Source of the DNA: Aradus depressus
Lineage: Eukaryota; Arthropoda; Insecta; Hemiptera; Aradidae
DNA length: 64,000 bases
Direction: 5' to 3'
NCBI GenBank assembly: GCA_963662175.1
Contig: OY759221.1
Span: forward strand, 33,664,045-33,728,044
The notes under the pieces are model-generated. The model did no database searches. It was not told where the DNA came from and was given only the letters and a program-made list of their open reading frames with translations. A program made the position numbers and the translations under genes. Below are positions 54,200 through 63,716 of this stretch, in pieces. The stretch's first letter is position 1. Every line of letters starts with the position of its first letter.

Positions 54200-54850
54200 T
54201 TCCTTATAACTCCTGAACCATTAGTTTTAAAGAAAACTTTTTTGATAAAACATATTTCTCACCATATAAGGAACAACTTTTGTCCTTATACGTTAAATTT
54301 AAGTGGGGAGGAACACTAAGTATGACCGATTTTTTTCACTTTTAAATAAAAAAAAACTACCAATAATAAAAAGACATTTTAAAATTTGTTGCTATTTGTT
54401 ACGTTTCAATTTAAACATTACTTAGAAATATTTTCTATGAAAATTCACTTTTCGTTCTTTGAGGCGCGGAAATTTAATAAGGAATATTTTTGGTAAGTAT
54501 CTATTCTTCTGGGGGCCATGGTGGCCGTGCGGGCTAGAGCGTAGGGCTTTGGTCGCATGGTCTCACCATGGTTTGCGGGTTCGAATCCCGTCCGGGAGTG
54601 AGTTTTATTTCGTAGATAGAACTCCCTCCCGGGGCCATGGATGTCTTAAATAATTATACATAACACATTGACATGGCTAATATGCACCGTTCATAAAGCC
54701 AAAAGAAAAAAGAAAAAAAAAAAAAAAATCTATTCTTCTATAGGTTTAACCGTTTTTGCTTAAATCAAGCCAAAGTCTAAAAAAATTTGTTTCAAAACGA
54801 TATTTTAGGATGGTTTTTGGCATTATCTCCCAAACCGAGCTACTTCTCTG
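54200..54850 (-). repeat. Family C repeat split by an S2 SINE
   Basis: 54200-54499 (acctctgaacc-type start, ttctttgaggcgcgg, ataaggaatatttttgg) and 54740-54850 (ttaaccgtttttgctt, tttcaaaacgatatttt, attatctcccaaaccg) are the two halves. Confidence 0.65.
54511..54728 (+). repeat. S2 SINE, full length with TSD
   Basis: tRNA-derived SINE. Head ggtggccgtgcgggctag, exact B-box ggttcgaatccc (54578-54589), body ccctcccggggccatgg, tail aaagccaaaag and an A-rich run to 54728. Flanks tctattcttct at 54500-54510 and 54729-54739 are an 11-bp target duplication (12 if the shared A is counted). It has inserted into a family C repeat. Confidence 0.95.
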
Positions 54851-54859
54851 CTTCCTCTT

Positions 54860-55311
54860 GAAAAAGCTTGAAGGTGTATAGCCTATGTCCATCGCAAAGA
54901 ACTACTATTTCCAACAGTGAAAGAATTATCCAAATCGGTTACCTAGTTTTTGAGATTACCTCAAATAAACAAACTAACTTTCTCTCTTTATATATTAGTA
55001 TAGATTGCGAAAGTTCATTGGAAAAACTATATTTTTTAGTTGTTATCCAAAACTTATCTTCGGGTTTTTCCAATTTCGAAAATTTAACTGAGTCCTTGGG
55101 TTTGAAAGCATTAACCCTTTTTTCGGCCTAATCATAAACGTTTTTAAATTTCTTTAAGATTTTGTTTATTTAGGTATAATTAGAAATTTTTGTATTTTCT
55201 TAGGATTTTAGATATTTACGGCCATGTGTCCAAAAATGGTATCTAAATGTTGATCCCCTTTATGTCTAAGCGCTAATTCGGCAAAATTTTGACTAATAAT
55301 ATGTAAGGGGG
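54860..55311. other. Unassigned, partly repeated at 56440
   Basis: 55080-55200 (tcggcctaatcataaac, ttctttaagattttgtttat, taggtataatta) resembles 56460-56530. No gene. Confidence 0.45.
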
Positions 55312-55317
55312 TAATAT

Positions 55318-55935
55318 ATATTTTACTAGCACAGCTAATCGAAGTATAGGGGAAGTTATGTAATCGGTCAGAAATTTTGAGTTTTTACCGCAATTTCAAG
55401 TTTTCTGATACAAAAATGAAAAACAAAATTATTTTATTATTATGTATGTGTGTATGTCTTTGAACTCGATAGAACGAATATAATGAGCCAAATCTGCCAT
55501 AGAGAGGGTGGGGGGACTAGGGTGGTGGCTTAACACAATTTAATAACCGTTGAAATAAATGTATTATCATGAAATTTCAAATGTAAATTCGAAACCCCAT
55601 AAGGACGACACCTATTAATTTTTAACGGAATATCTGCCGAAGAGAAGGAGGGAATCAAAAGGGCTCAACTCAAGTGCCTCAAATAACTGCCGATGTAGAG
55701 AATCTAACGACATGAAATTTTATATATAAATTCAAAACTCCAGAGGGGCAGCAACTATTAATTTTCCGTGAAATCGGCCGAAGGAAAGTGAGTCGACTCA
55801 AACACCGTAATAACTACCGATGTTATGAATACATCGACACAACATTTTAATATAAAGATTCAGAAATCCCAATGTAAGTCATCTATTAATGATTAGCGCA
55901 GTGGTCGTTTCGTTTTGAAGGTAGAGCGATTACTT
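55318..55935 (+). repeat. Family A repeat, copy paired with 49190
   Basis: Nearly identical to 49190-49790, but with an extra ttaccgcaatttcaag near 55384 that the other copy lacks. Confidence 0.85.
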
Positions 55936-55975
55936 ATTTGAATGAATAAATATTATTTTATTACAAATTATTAGA

Positions 55976-56302
55976 GGTTAGGTTAGGTTTTATGACTTAT
56001 GCCCGGGCTTTAACTACAAGGTCATATCGCCTACTACCAGAGCGCTCTTTTGTCACTCTGGTGGATATGAGCCCGACTCTAATGTGGGAGTCCTAAATTT
56101 TTCCTACTCTAAATTTTTATTCACCTAGAGTAGGGGTCTTTAACGAGTACCTGACATCGCTTAACGTCCCATCCGAAGGACGGCGTGCTTAAGTTTATTT
56201 TACCTCCGAGATAAAATAAACTAAGGGCCTCGGTCGGGTTTCGAACCCACGATCTTGAGCTCAGAAGACAAGCACGCATACCACTGAGCTACCGGCGCCC
56301 TT
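55976..56302 (-). repeat. S1 SINE, full length, TTAGG-type tail
   Basis: Starts aggttaggttaggttttatg, ends ccactgagctaccggcgccc. It lacks about 20 bp (the tacaggctcgggaccat block). Confidence 0.9.
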
Positions 56303-56601
56303 AAAATTATTAGATATTATTTTATAAGAACTTTATTTAGACATGAATTTGCAAGACGTTCCAGTGTACAATACTGACAATGGCCAGGGCCGTCAATCAG
56401 AATACCTAATTGATCGTTCTTGTACTAACTAGGTTTTTTTTCATGCAATCCAAAACTTATCTTTAACCTTTATTAGGCCTAATTAGAAACTTTTAGGGAT
56501 TTCTTTAGGTTTTTGTTTATTTAGGGATAATTTTGGAAGGCCCTTTTCATAGTTTTAGGTCTGGTAAAGATATCAAGTTGAACAAAGCAGTAGATGTAAG
56601 C

Positions 56602-57151
56602 GGGCATAACTTGAGTCTGTTTGGATGAAGCCGGACCATTAGACGTCCAAGATACTATCGGGTCACGGGGATTCAACTCCAAGCTCTTCTTTTTCATGAA
56701 GGACAGCAGAACTGATAGTTATCAAATGCCCGTTGTACGACGGGCCTAGGGTGGAGTTGATACGCCGGACAGGATCATACCTGGTACTGAACATGAACCA
56801 CAAGAGTGATGCTGACTACCCAGAGTTCGGTCAATTCGTCGCCTCCTGGCGGAAGGTATAGAAGGCAAAGTTTAGTTTAGCGTCGTTCCGGGAATGACAG
56901 CATGTTGCTGGTAACACGGCCCACCTGCGACCATCCTCGGCGCAACGCAGCCAAGAGCATGGATGTCTGGTCCCGAGTTCTCTTGGGAAACGCCGATAAG
57001 ATAGATTGGGGGTCTACAGCCAGCCGTAGCACCAATAAAATAACAAATAAATGAAAAAAATTATATTGTGACGTTATTCCCCCCTACGCAGCGGACGGGT
57101 GTCGAGCCTCCTTCAGGGGCCGGTACACTCGAAAAAGAAAAAAAAAAAAAA
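56602..57151 (+). mobile_element. 5'-truncated LINE with poly(A) and 13-bp TSD
   Basis: Flanks are agtagatgtaagc at 56589-56601 and 57152-57164. The 550-bp insert is GC-richer than its surroundings and ends in an A-rich tail from about 57135. One frame near 56715-56868 reads TAELIVIKCPLYDGPRVEL, then GSYLVLNMNHKSDADYPEFG and QFVASWRKV, stop. The AEL..KCP.Y...R pattern is like the terminal Cys/His region of non-LTR retrotransposons. The clade is not identified. Confidence 0.75.
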
Positions 57152-57164
57152 AGTAGATGTAAGC

Positions 57165-57589
57165 CGGGAAAAACCTCGCGGATAATCGGATTTATTGAAT
57201 AACTACCGTTCTCCTACGCTCATTAATATTTTGACAAACAATTTTGTATGGTAATTTATATATTTATTTTTGAACCTCTTTACTACCACTTTATCATAGT
57301 GATTGCGCTTGTGGTGACAGAGATGACGAATTGTTTAAACTAAGCATTCTAACTCGTTATCATGACCTAGTGAATTATCATGAATGATAAAATATTACTG
57401 GGTAATATATCTCTCTGTTTTTTAACTTACTTTGTTATTACATTATTACTGGAATAACGTTTTTTGTTTTTACTTTTTAAACATTTTTTTAAGGGTTCAA
57501 TAAATAATACCTGGAGCTATTTTTCTGAAATTTTGAAAAATTATCGGTAGTTTTTAGTTAAAAGGATGAAAAGTCATGAATACGTTTTG
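57165..57589. other. No gene seen
   Basis: AT-rich sequence. Confidence 0.4.
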
Positions 57590-57820
57590 ATCATTTTCGC
57601 AATAATGTCTGTCTATGCGTGTGTGTGAGTCTGTGAACACGATAACTCCCGATAGAATGAATGTATCGACAAGAGATTGTATGTGTGAGTCCAGAACCCT
57701 CTGATGACAACGCCTTTTTGTTTTCAGTCACATGGACCAAAGGGAAGGGGGGGTTTAGAGGGGAGATTCTACATAAAAACTCTAATAATAGAATGAATGT
57801 ATCGGCATGAAACGTGTGTT
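57590..57820 (+). repeat. Family A fragment
   Basis: tgtgtgtgagtctgtgaaca, cgataactcccgatagaatg and the aagggaaggggggg block. Confidence 0.65.
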
Positions 57821-57853
57821 CTTTATGGCAATTAATGTTTTTTTTATATAATA

Positions 57854-58529
57854 CAGTAGAACCTTTTTAAGTCGAACCTCGATAAGTCGAAAACCTCCAA
57901 AACTCGAAAAAAAGTTTTGTTCCTTTCCCTTCAAGCCCCAAAACCTCCATTACTTGAAATCTCAACCCTCTATTAGTCAAAATAATCAGGGAATCCCTAC
58001 AAGCCATTTTGGTACATATTTTCCCTCTATAACTCGAAATAATAAATTGGGCCTCTGTATCTCGAACATAGCAATGTTTTATTTTACAACCTTTACAACT
58101 CAATTATTTGAAACTTATTACCTCTATAGCTCGAAGAAAAATAAGTTACCGACTTTAGGAATTTGCCGACAATGTACACCATTGTTTCTTAGAAAACAAT
58201 TTAGGAGTATACAATAAATAGGACTACCAATTATCTAAAGCAAAAAAAAATTACTGCCTTTTTTCAATACCTACATATACTACGTATTTTTTATTTTAAG
58301 GATGTTTTGAAATAATGTTGATTTATAATAAATATAAATATGCTTGTTACCTCTGTAACTTGAATTTTTATTTATTTCACCTCTCTAACTCAAAATTACT
58401 TAGAATGAATCTTAACCTCTACAAGTCGAATCGAAATCCGCCTAAGTCGAAATCCTCCATAAGTCGAAAACTCTATAACTCGAATTTTTTGGCCTCTCCC
58501 TTGATGTTCGACTTATAGAGGTTCTACTG
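57854..58529. mobile_element. pogo/Tigger-type MITE
   Basis: The left end cagtagaacctttttaagtc and right end gacttatagaggttctactg are inverted repeats between TA dinucleotides (57852-57853, 58530-58531). The word aagtcgaa or aactcgaa with a preceding cctc recurs more than ten times through the 676-bp body. Two small open frames have no domain. The dense subterminal copies of the terminal word are unusual in extending through the interior. Confidence 0.9.
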
Positions 58530-58531
58530 TA

Positions 58532-59235
58532 CATATTTCTATAGTTATAGAAAATAAAAATAAAATATCTATACATATAATTGTAACAAATAAGTTAAAT
58601 AGAAACTTAAATAAAAATATAAATATTTTATCTTTAATAGAAATAGTACAAGTAACTAGGAAACAAAAACATTTCAAAATTGTATGAAAGAAAATGAGAA
58701 CTTTGGTGGGAAAATAGTAAAATTTTCTTCATAGTAAAATCAGACCGACTATTATATACTTTCCCTAAGCCATCATAATATAAAATGTCTACTTTCTGTC
58801 GAATATGATACACTACATAACCAAAAAGTATAAATGAAGTATGAATTAATTTGTTTTGGTCTCTGAATAACCATAATAGTACATTAACATAATAACTCAT
58901 TTTTCTTTCAGAAAATCGCATAAGAAGAAGAATAGAAAATATATTCTCATTATTATGAGTTGATCTGAAAAAAAAAAGAGAGTGCTCTCTCACTAATTTG
59001 TCGAGTTTTGTTCCTCAATGTTTCAACTTTCCTTATGAGAAAGTGTTGCTCAGTTGAAATATGGAGGGGGGGGCTTAGACAACTGAGTATTGCACAAATA
59101 TTGGGGGGGGTGAAACTTTGTGAAAATAGTAGGGCATGTCGAATTGAGAGAGCGGCGAACGACAGCCCTGGTTACGTAACTAGGAGAGGACAGACACTAT
59201 CTAATGTACTTAGGTAGGGCGAATTAACTAGAGGG
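58532..59235. other. No gene seen
   Basis: AT-rich. A reverse frame at 58634-58993 is Phe/Ser-rich without recognisable domain. A short G run at 59105-59111 lies within a frame 59008-59217. Confidence 0.35.
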
Positions 59236-59239
59236 CTGG

Positions 59240-59500
59240 TGTGGTAAAATTCGAAGTTGAAGTTTCACCGAAATTTGATGTTTTTTGACCTTCTGAATCC
59301 ATAAATTAATATAAAATGTCTTTGATGACTTTCAGCAGAATCGGTAAAAGGAAATAGGGGAACCAGAGGAACTGCCGGAGTATCGATAAATGTTTCGAAT
59401 CGAAGTAGGAGGATTCCCCTTTGCAAATGAACTATTAGGAGGGAGAGCGAAAACTTAATTGATTAATTCATGCTGGAGAAGTTCTTTGCCGGTAATTTAA
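59240..59500 (+). repeat. Family A repeat, internally deleted
   Basis: aaaattcgaagttgaagttt, ccgaaatttgatgttttt, and the 3' end aattcatgctggagaagttc. Confidence 0.65.
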
Positions 59501-59562
59501 CCTGCGAAACGATATTGACTCAAATTGTGATTTTTGGACATATTTATATTTTTGGAGGGTAC

Positions 59563-59787
59563 AGGAAAAAAAGGGGGTAAGTCAATTTTTTTGAAAAATG
59601 GCGCGCGGGTACTCAATCGATTCAGAATAACAAGTAGAACATTGTGGTGAGGCGAAACAGGGACAAAAGGGGACTAGTCAGGGATCTACAACCGCTTAAA
59701 CTTTTGCCATGCAGGGAAAGAACGAGGTAAGTCAAGTAAATTCAATTTTCTCCATTTCGTACAAGTTTGACTTACCCCCTTTTTTCC
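59563..59787. mobile_element. Small MITE with GGGGGTAAGTCAA arms
   Basis: Near 59564-59586 aggaaaaaaagggggtaag and near 59767-59789 cttacccccttttttccc are inverted. A further gtaagtcaa word occurs internally (59729). TA dinucleotides lie at both edges. At about 225 bp it is non-coding. S1 sequence starts immediately to the right. Confidence 0.65.
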
Positions 59788-59788
59788 C

Positions 59789-59842
59789 TATGGTCCCGAG
59801 CCTGTAGGATATCAGGTACTCGTTAAAAACCCCTGCCCTAGG
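59789..59842 (+). repeat. S1 SINE internal fragment
   Basis: tatggtcccgagcctgtagg to cccctgccctaggtt. Confidence 0.75.
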
Positions 59843-60015
59843 TTAGCCCGGGTTATTTTGGACATATTTAGATTTGAACACTTTCATGAAATCTAATATT
59901 TGATTTATTTATTAGATTCGATTTTTGGTTATATTTTTGGACATATTTATATTTGATTTATATATTAGATTTTTGGGATCCGCTTTTGAGATCTTATCGT
60001 CAATGAGAAAATTTT

Positions 60016-60247
60016 TCGGCGCTCTAGTGGACATGAGCTCGAGTCCACTGTGCCGCTTCTAAATGTTGTCTACCCACATTTAATTAAGGTTAACGAGTTC
60101 ATGACATCGAACAGTCTTCGGATCATCCGAAGGATATTTCTTACCTCCTTGATAAAGAAAAAGTCTAAAGTCCTTGGGTGGGTTTCGAACCCGCAATCTT
60201 GAGCATAGTAGGCAAGCACGCTTCCTCCTTGCCAACGTCGCCCCTCC
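60016..60247 (-). repeat. S1 SINE, diverged
   Basis: gctctagtggacatgagctc, gtttcgaacccgcaatcttg, head ending ccaacgtcgcccctc. Confidence 0.75.
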
Positions 60248-60373
60248 ACTCTCGTGTCTAGTGAAAGTCACACTCTAACTATAATACATTCAAACACTTC
60301 TCTCACCTCTCACTTCATTGGGTGTATACTCGTATTACTGATCCTTTGAATCTTTCCCGAGACATGACTAGTT

Positions 60374-60573
60374 AGTTATTATGACTAATGCCGGGGCTTT
60401 AACTAACTGCTAACCTAGGGCAGGGGTTTTTAACGAGTACCTGACATCCTACAGGCTCGGGACCATCGCTTAACGTCCCATCCGAAGTACTACGTGCTTA
60501 AGTTTATTTCACCTCCCAGATAAAATAAACTAAGGGCCTCGGCCGGGATCTTGAGCTCAAAAGGCAATCTCAC
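60374..60573 (-). repeat. S1 SINE with deletion and truncated head
   Basis: ttattatgactaatgccggg is joined to ctaacctagggcaggggt. The copy ends at gatcttgagctcaaaaggca. Confidence 0.8.
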
Positions 60574-60756
60574 ATCAGTGATTAAGAAGTAATTAGTTAA
60601 TTCAACAATTTCTTTCAATATGGCGGTGAACATTTGAAATTAGCTTAAATTCTGCTCAGATAAATTATACGATAATATTGCTGAAAAATCATGTAAATTC
60701 ACATTACTGCGTGATATTACAATAAATTGTAATAAAATTGACAATAATATATATAT

Positions 60757-60805
60757 TTTTTATTTTGTTTCAGGTAAGTTAGAAAAGCCTGATGGCAATG
60801 TAAGT
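60757..60805 (+). promoter_or_regulatory. Candidate recursive splice site with 26-nt exon
   Basis: A pyrimidine-rich tract (ttttttattttgtttcag, ending at 60773) is followed directly by GTAAGT (60774-60779). Juxtaposed CAG|GTAAGT is the consensus of a recursive (ratchet) splice site, used to remove long introns in steps. 26 nt further lies a second GTAAGT (60800-60805), so 60774-60799 could alternatively be a microexon or RS-exon; it reads KLEKPDGN in one frame. No flanking exons are recognised, so this stays a candidate. Confidence 0.4.
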
Positions 60806-60834
60806 GATCTTAATAACTATTTAATTATATAGAG

Positions 60835-61003
60835 GAGGGCGCTGGTAGCTCAGAGATACCGTGCTAGTCTACTATGCTCAAAATAGCGGGTTCGAAACCC
60901 GGCCGAGTCTGGGAGGTAAAACACTCTGAGGACGCCGCCTCCGGGAAGTTAGCTTGTACGATTTCAGGTACTCGTTCAAGACCCCTATTCTAGGTGAATA
61001 TAA
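60835..61003 (+). repeat. S1 SINE, 5' half
   Basis: gagggcgctggtagctcag, B-box gggttcgaaacccgg, then shortened body to ctaggtgaatataaag; joined directly to a family A 3' end. Confidence 0.85.
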
Positions 61004-61552
61004 AGAAAAGGCGTCGATGAATCACCGGCAATGTACTTCCCCGGAACGAATTAATCAATTAACTTTTCGGTCCCTCTTCAAAACCAGTCGTCCGTTAGCG
61101 CTAATATTAAACAGTTGCCTTACATATGGGCTTTTAAATCCTCATACTAAATTTTTTCTTAGATTAATTCATTATATTGAAAGTTATTAAAGTTTTTGAA
61201 TTGAGCCTCCTCCCCTGAACCCCCTACCCTTCGGCCGATAATGCTGAAAGTTGACAGGTTATGTCCTCATTGGGTTTTGAATTTAAATATGAAATTTCAT
61301 GTCGATATATTGATTACATCGACAGTTACTGTTTTTTTTTTTTGAGAAGAGCCCCCTCTTATCCCCTCTTTCCCTTTTGCCGATTCTGCTGAAAATTATT
61401 AATTGTTGTTGGTTTCACATATGAAATTTTGTGATGATACATTCATTACAACGGCAGTTATTAGTGTTATTGAGTTAAGTCTCTTCCTAATCCCCCTTTG
61501 GACCGATTTGGCTGAAAATCCTTATGGGTTTTAGTCACATATATAAAAATTT
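61004..61552 (-). repeat. Family A repeat, long copy
   Basis: Reverse copy with cgatgaatcaccggcaatg, tacttccccggaacg and at least three internal units (attaattcattatattg; cgatatattgattacatcg; gatacattcattacaacgg). Confidence 0.8.
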
Positions 61553-61599
61553 GATGACCTCATAGTTAAAGCCCGACCATGAGTCACTATAACTAACTA
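61552..61599 (+). repeat. S1 SINE tail fragment
   Basis: tgatgacctcatagttaaag to tgagtcactataactaact. Confidence 0.7.
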
Positions 61600-61875
61600 T
61601 TGAGTATCGGCCATGACAACCTTGATAATATAACAATATACTGAAAGTATGAATATAACCTTATGAGAGTGGTGGGAGGGATGAAATTGGATATTTCCAA
61701 TCTGCAGTATAACACCCACTCATATCACTGTTGAAATAATAACTGGTTATCAGCCCTGCCGGCTTCCATAAATATCACCATCTTCTCCTCCAGAGAACCT
61801 TTAATATAGATAATCCACATCTGATATAACCATTTATTTTTTACTTCCTCAATCCAAATATGGAAAACAGATTTT
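61600..61875. other. No gene seen
   Basis: Ordinary AT-rich sequence. Confidence 0.35.
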
Positions 61876-62040
61876 CTACAGTCTGTTTGTCTGCTCTACA
61901 GTCTGTTTGCCTGCTCTACAGTCTGTTTGCCTGCTCTACAGTCTGTTTGTCTGCTCTACAGTATGTTTGCCTGCTCTACAGTCTGTTTGCCTGCTCTACA
62001 GTCTGTTTGCCTACTCTACAGTCTGTTTGCTTGTGCTACA
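61876..62040. repeat. Minisatellite, 20-bp unit, about 8 copies
   Basis: ctacagtctgtttgcctgct starts at 61876 and repeats every 20 bp to about 62035 with single-base variants. It is open in one frame but only because of the repeat. Confidence 0.95.
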
Positions 62041-62043
62041 AAG

Positions 62044-62185
62044 AATGAAAATTTAGGATAGACAAAATTTAGGACTCCCATAGTAGAGTCGGGCTCATGT
62101 CCACCAGAGCGACGAAAGAGCGTTCTGGTAGTGGGCGATATGACCTCGTAGTTAAAGCCCGGGCACGAGTCAGAATAACTAACTC
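62044..62185 (+). repeat. S1 SINE, 3' part
   Basis: aatttaggatagacaaaatt to cgggcacgagtcagaataac; begins directly at the end of the minisatellite. Confidence 0.85.
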
Positions 62186-62369
62186 ATACTACATTTCATC
62201 ATTACATCTCCAGTTTTTAGACATATATAACATTCGTTATATTGACAGTTATTAGAGTTTTTGAGTTAGAAGCTTACGTAGGCTTACAAGCGAGAGGCAC
62301 TGAGTCTGAAAAGATGGTTTTGCGTTATGGACAATTTACTCAGTCAAAATAGATTTTATAAAAAAAAAA

Positions 62370-63173
62370 AAACAACCGGCCCGCTGTAAGATTTGGTCCG
62401 GCCCGCGAGACATTTTGAAAAACCCAATTAAAAAAATAATAATATTACACTACTTACTCACACTCACTCCAAATTAGGAAGATCGAGTAGGATGGGGTTT
62501 GTCGCTTGCTCCTGCGGAATCAAGTGAGCGAGCAAGGCGAGTGAGGAAAAATTCATGTTAGCGCGTGTTTGTTTATGGTCAATAAATTTGCGTATTTTTT
62601 TTTTGTGTTTTTAATGTGCGGGTTTGCGGATGCGATCGTATTCATTTCTACAAAAAATACCTCGAAGAAGACCATTTTCCGCAGCTTAGAAAATTCGCAA
62701 GAAGATTGATTTGTGCGTTTGGCAGTACTTATAAATGCGAACAGTTCTTTTCAATGATGAAAGTTAATAAATCAAAACATCGTACAAGGCCCACTAAAGA
62801 TAATTTGGAAAAGTCTTTACGTCTTTGTATCAGTGGAATTAATCCAAACATCAATGGATTAGTTTCCCAAATTCAAGCTCAAGTGTCTCATTGATTTCAA
62901 TGTCGCTACTTAACTTTCGTAGTTTGTAATAATTCCAAATTTCACGATTTAATTATAATATTGTACCTATTTTTTTTCATTTCATTTTGTTATTTTAATA
63001 AATTGTATTATAATAACATTGTCTTATTATTTCATGTCTGATATCTATCGCTAAAAATGATGAACACTACTTTAAAGTCCGACGTTATTCTATTTTGAAC
63101 CATCTACGCGGCCCGCGAACTTATTTGCACACTAAAGTTTGGCCCGCAACATGTCAAAGGTTGCCCATACATG
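62370..63173 (+). mobile_element. hAT element, long copy, left end lost
   Basis: The right end gttgcccatacatg (63160-63173) matches the terminal repeat of the 53409 copy. 62394-62530 and 62740-63173 correspond to that copy in reverse. The left terminal repeat is not seen, so the left boundary is uncertain. The words ggcccgctgtaagatttgg and ggcccgcgagac are characteristic of this hAT group. A partial transposase frame is included. Confidence 0.8.
62616..62894 (+). pseudogene. hAT transposase C-terminal fragment
   Basis: Recognised from about 62646: IHFYKKYLEEDHFPQLRKFA, then RRLICAFGSTYKCEQFFSMM, KVNKSKHRTRPTKDNLEKSL and ISGINPNINGLVSQIQAQVS, stop TGA 62892-62894. STYKCEQFFSMMK..K is the hAT dimerisation motif (S.YxCE..FS.M), close to the GTF2IRD2/ZBED-like hAT group. 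The catalytic domain is absent, so it cannot act alone. The initial 10 residues have no support. Confidence 0.85.
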
Positions 63174-63660
63174 GTATATATAAATGTATAAATAAATAAA
63201 TAAAACATTTGCAAACCCTACACTTCATATAGTTAGCCAGATAACATTGAATTAGATTTAAAATAATTATTGTGTGTTATTAGCCCCTAATTTGGGGTGT
63301 ACATAGCTTGGGCAGGGGTAACAAAGACCCCTGGGAAGGGTTGGGGGTGGGGGAACCCGGTGGAAGGGGAGGGGATAGTCTCCCAGCTGCTGTCCAGTGT
63401 TCCGCTATCCGTAGCCTCAGTCACTTGGTGTGACTTGTGTCTCTAGTGGCGGACCTCTCTCATCTTTCTAACCAAAAACACTTATCAATTATCAGTTCAA
63501 CGTTCTTTTTTTTAGTTACTTTTTTTTTTTTTAAGTTCCGTTTGTTAATTTTATTACTTGAACGATTGCTTTTTTTTTTTTTTCGTGCTTCCCCCTCGAA
63601 CATTTTTTTTGTACTTTATTATTTTTTTTTTCTTTGGGATTAAGTCAAGTTTCGTCAGGC
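63174..63660. other. Unassigned, GC-richer island then T runs
   Basis: 63290-63460 is GC-rich for this window and shows no S1, S2, A or C words. tcagtc at 63417-63422 fits the arthropod initiator consensus but this is weak. 63510-63640 is T runs. Confidence 0.35.
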
Positions 63661-63716
63661 AAAGTGGAGCCTCACAAGAATCAGTTGGACTCTTGCATCA
63701 GGATGGCGCTTGCCAG
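63661..63716 (+). CDS. Candidate first coding exon, right-edge gene (partial)
   Basis: An ATG at 63703 has A at -3 and G at +4, a good start context. It is followed by gcgcttgccag (M-A-L-A) and the donor CAG|GTACGT at 63714-63722. Upstream 63645-63702 could be 5' UTR and includes tcagttg near 63681, an initiator-like word. The sequence matches none of the repeat families. Only four codons are visible, so no product can be named, and chance is a real alternative. Confidence 0.3.

Noticed and set aside
11031..55990. Interstitial telomere repeats (TTAGG)
   Set aside because: The runs are only two to three units long and always sit at the S1 SINE tail, so they are tail sequence and not telomere relics.
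58634..58993. 119-codon reverse-strand open frame
   Set aside because: Phe/Ser-rich product of T/A-rich DNA, no recognisable domain or start context.
61860..62048. 62-codon repetitive peptide
   Set aside because: Open only because a 20-bp minisatellite lacks stops in one frame.
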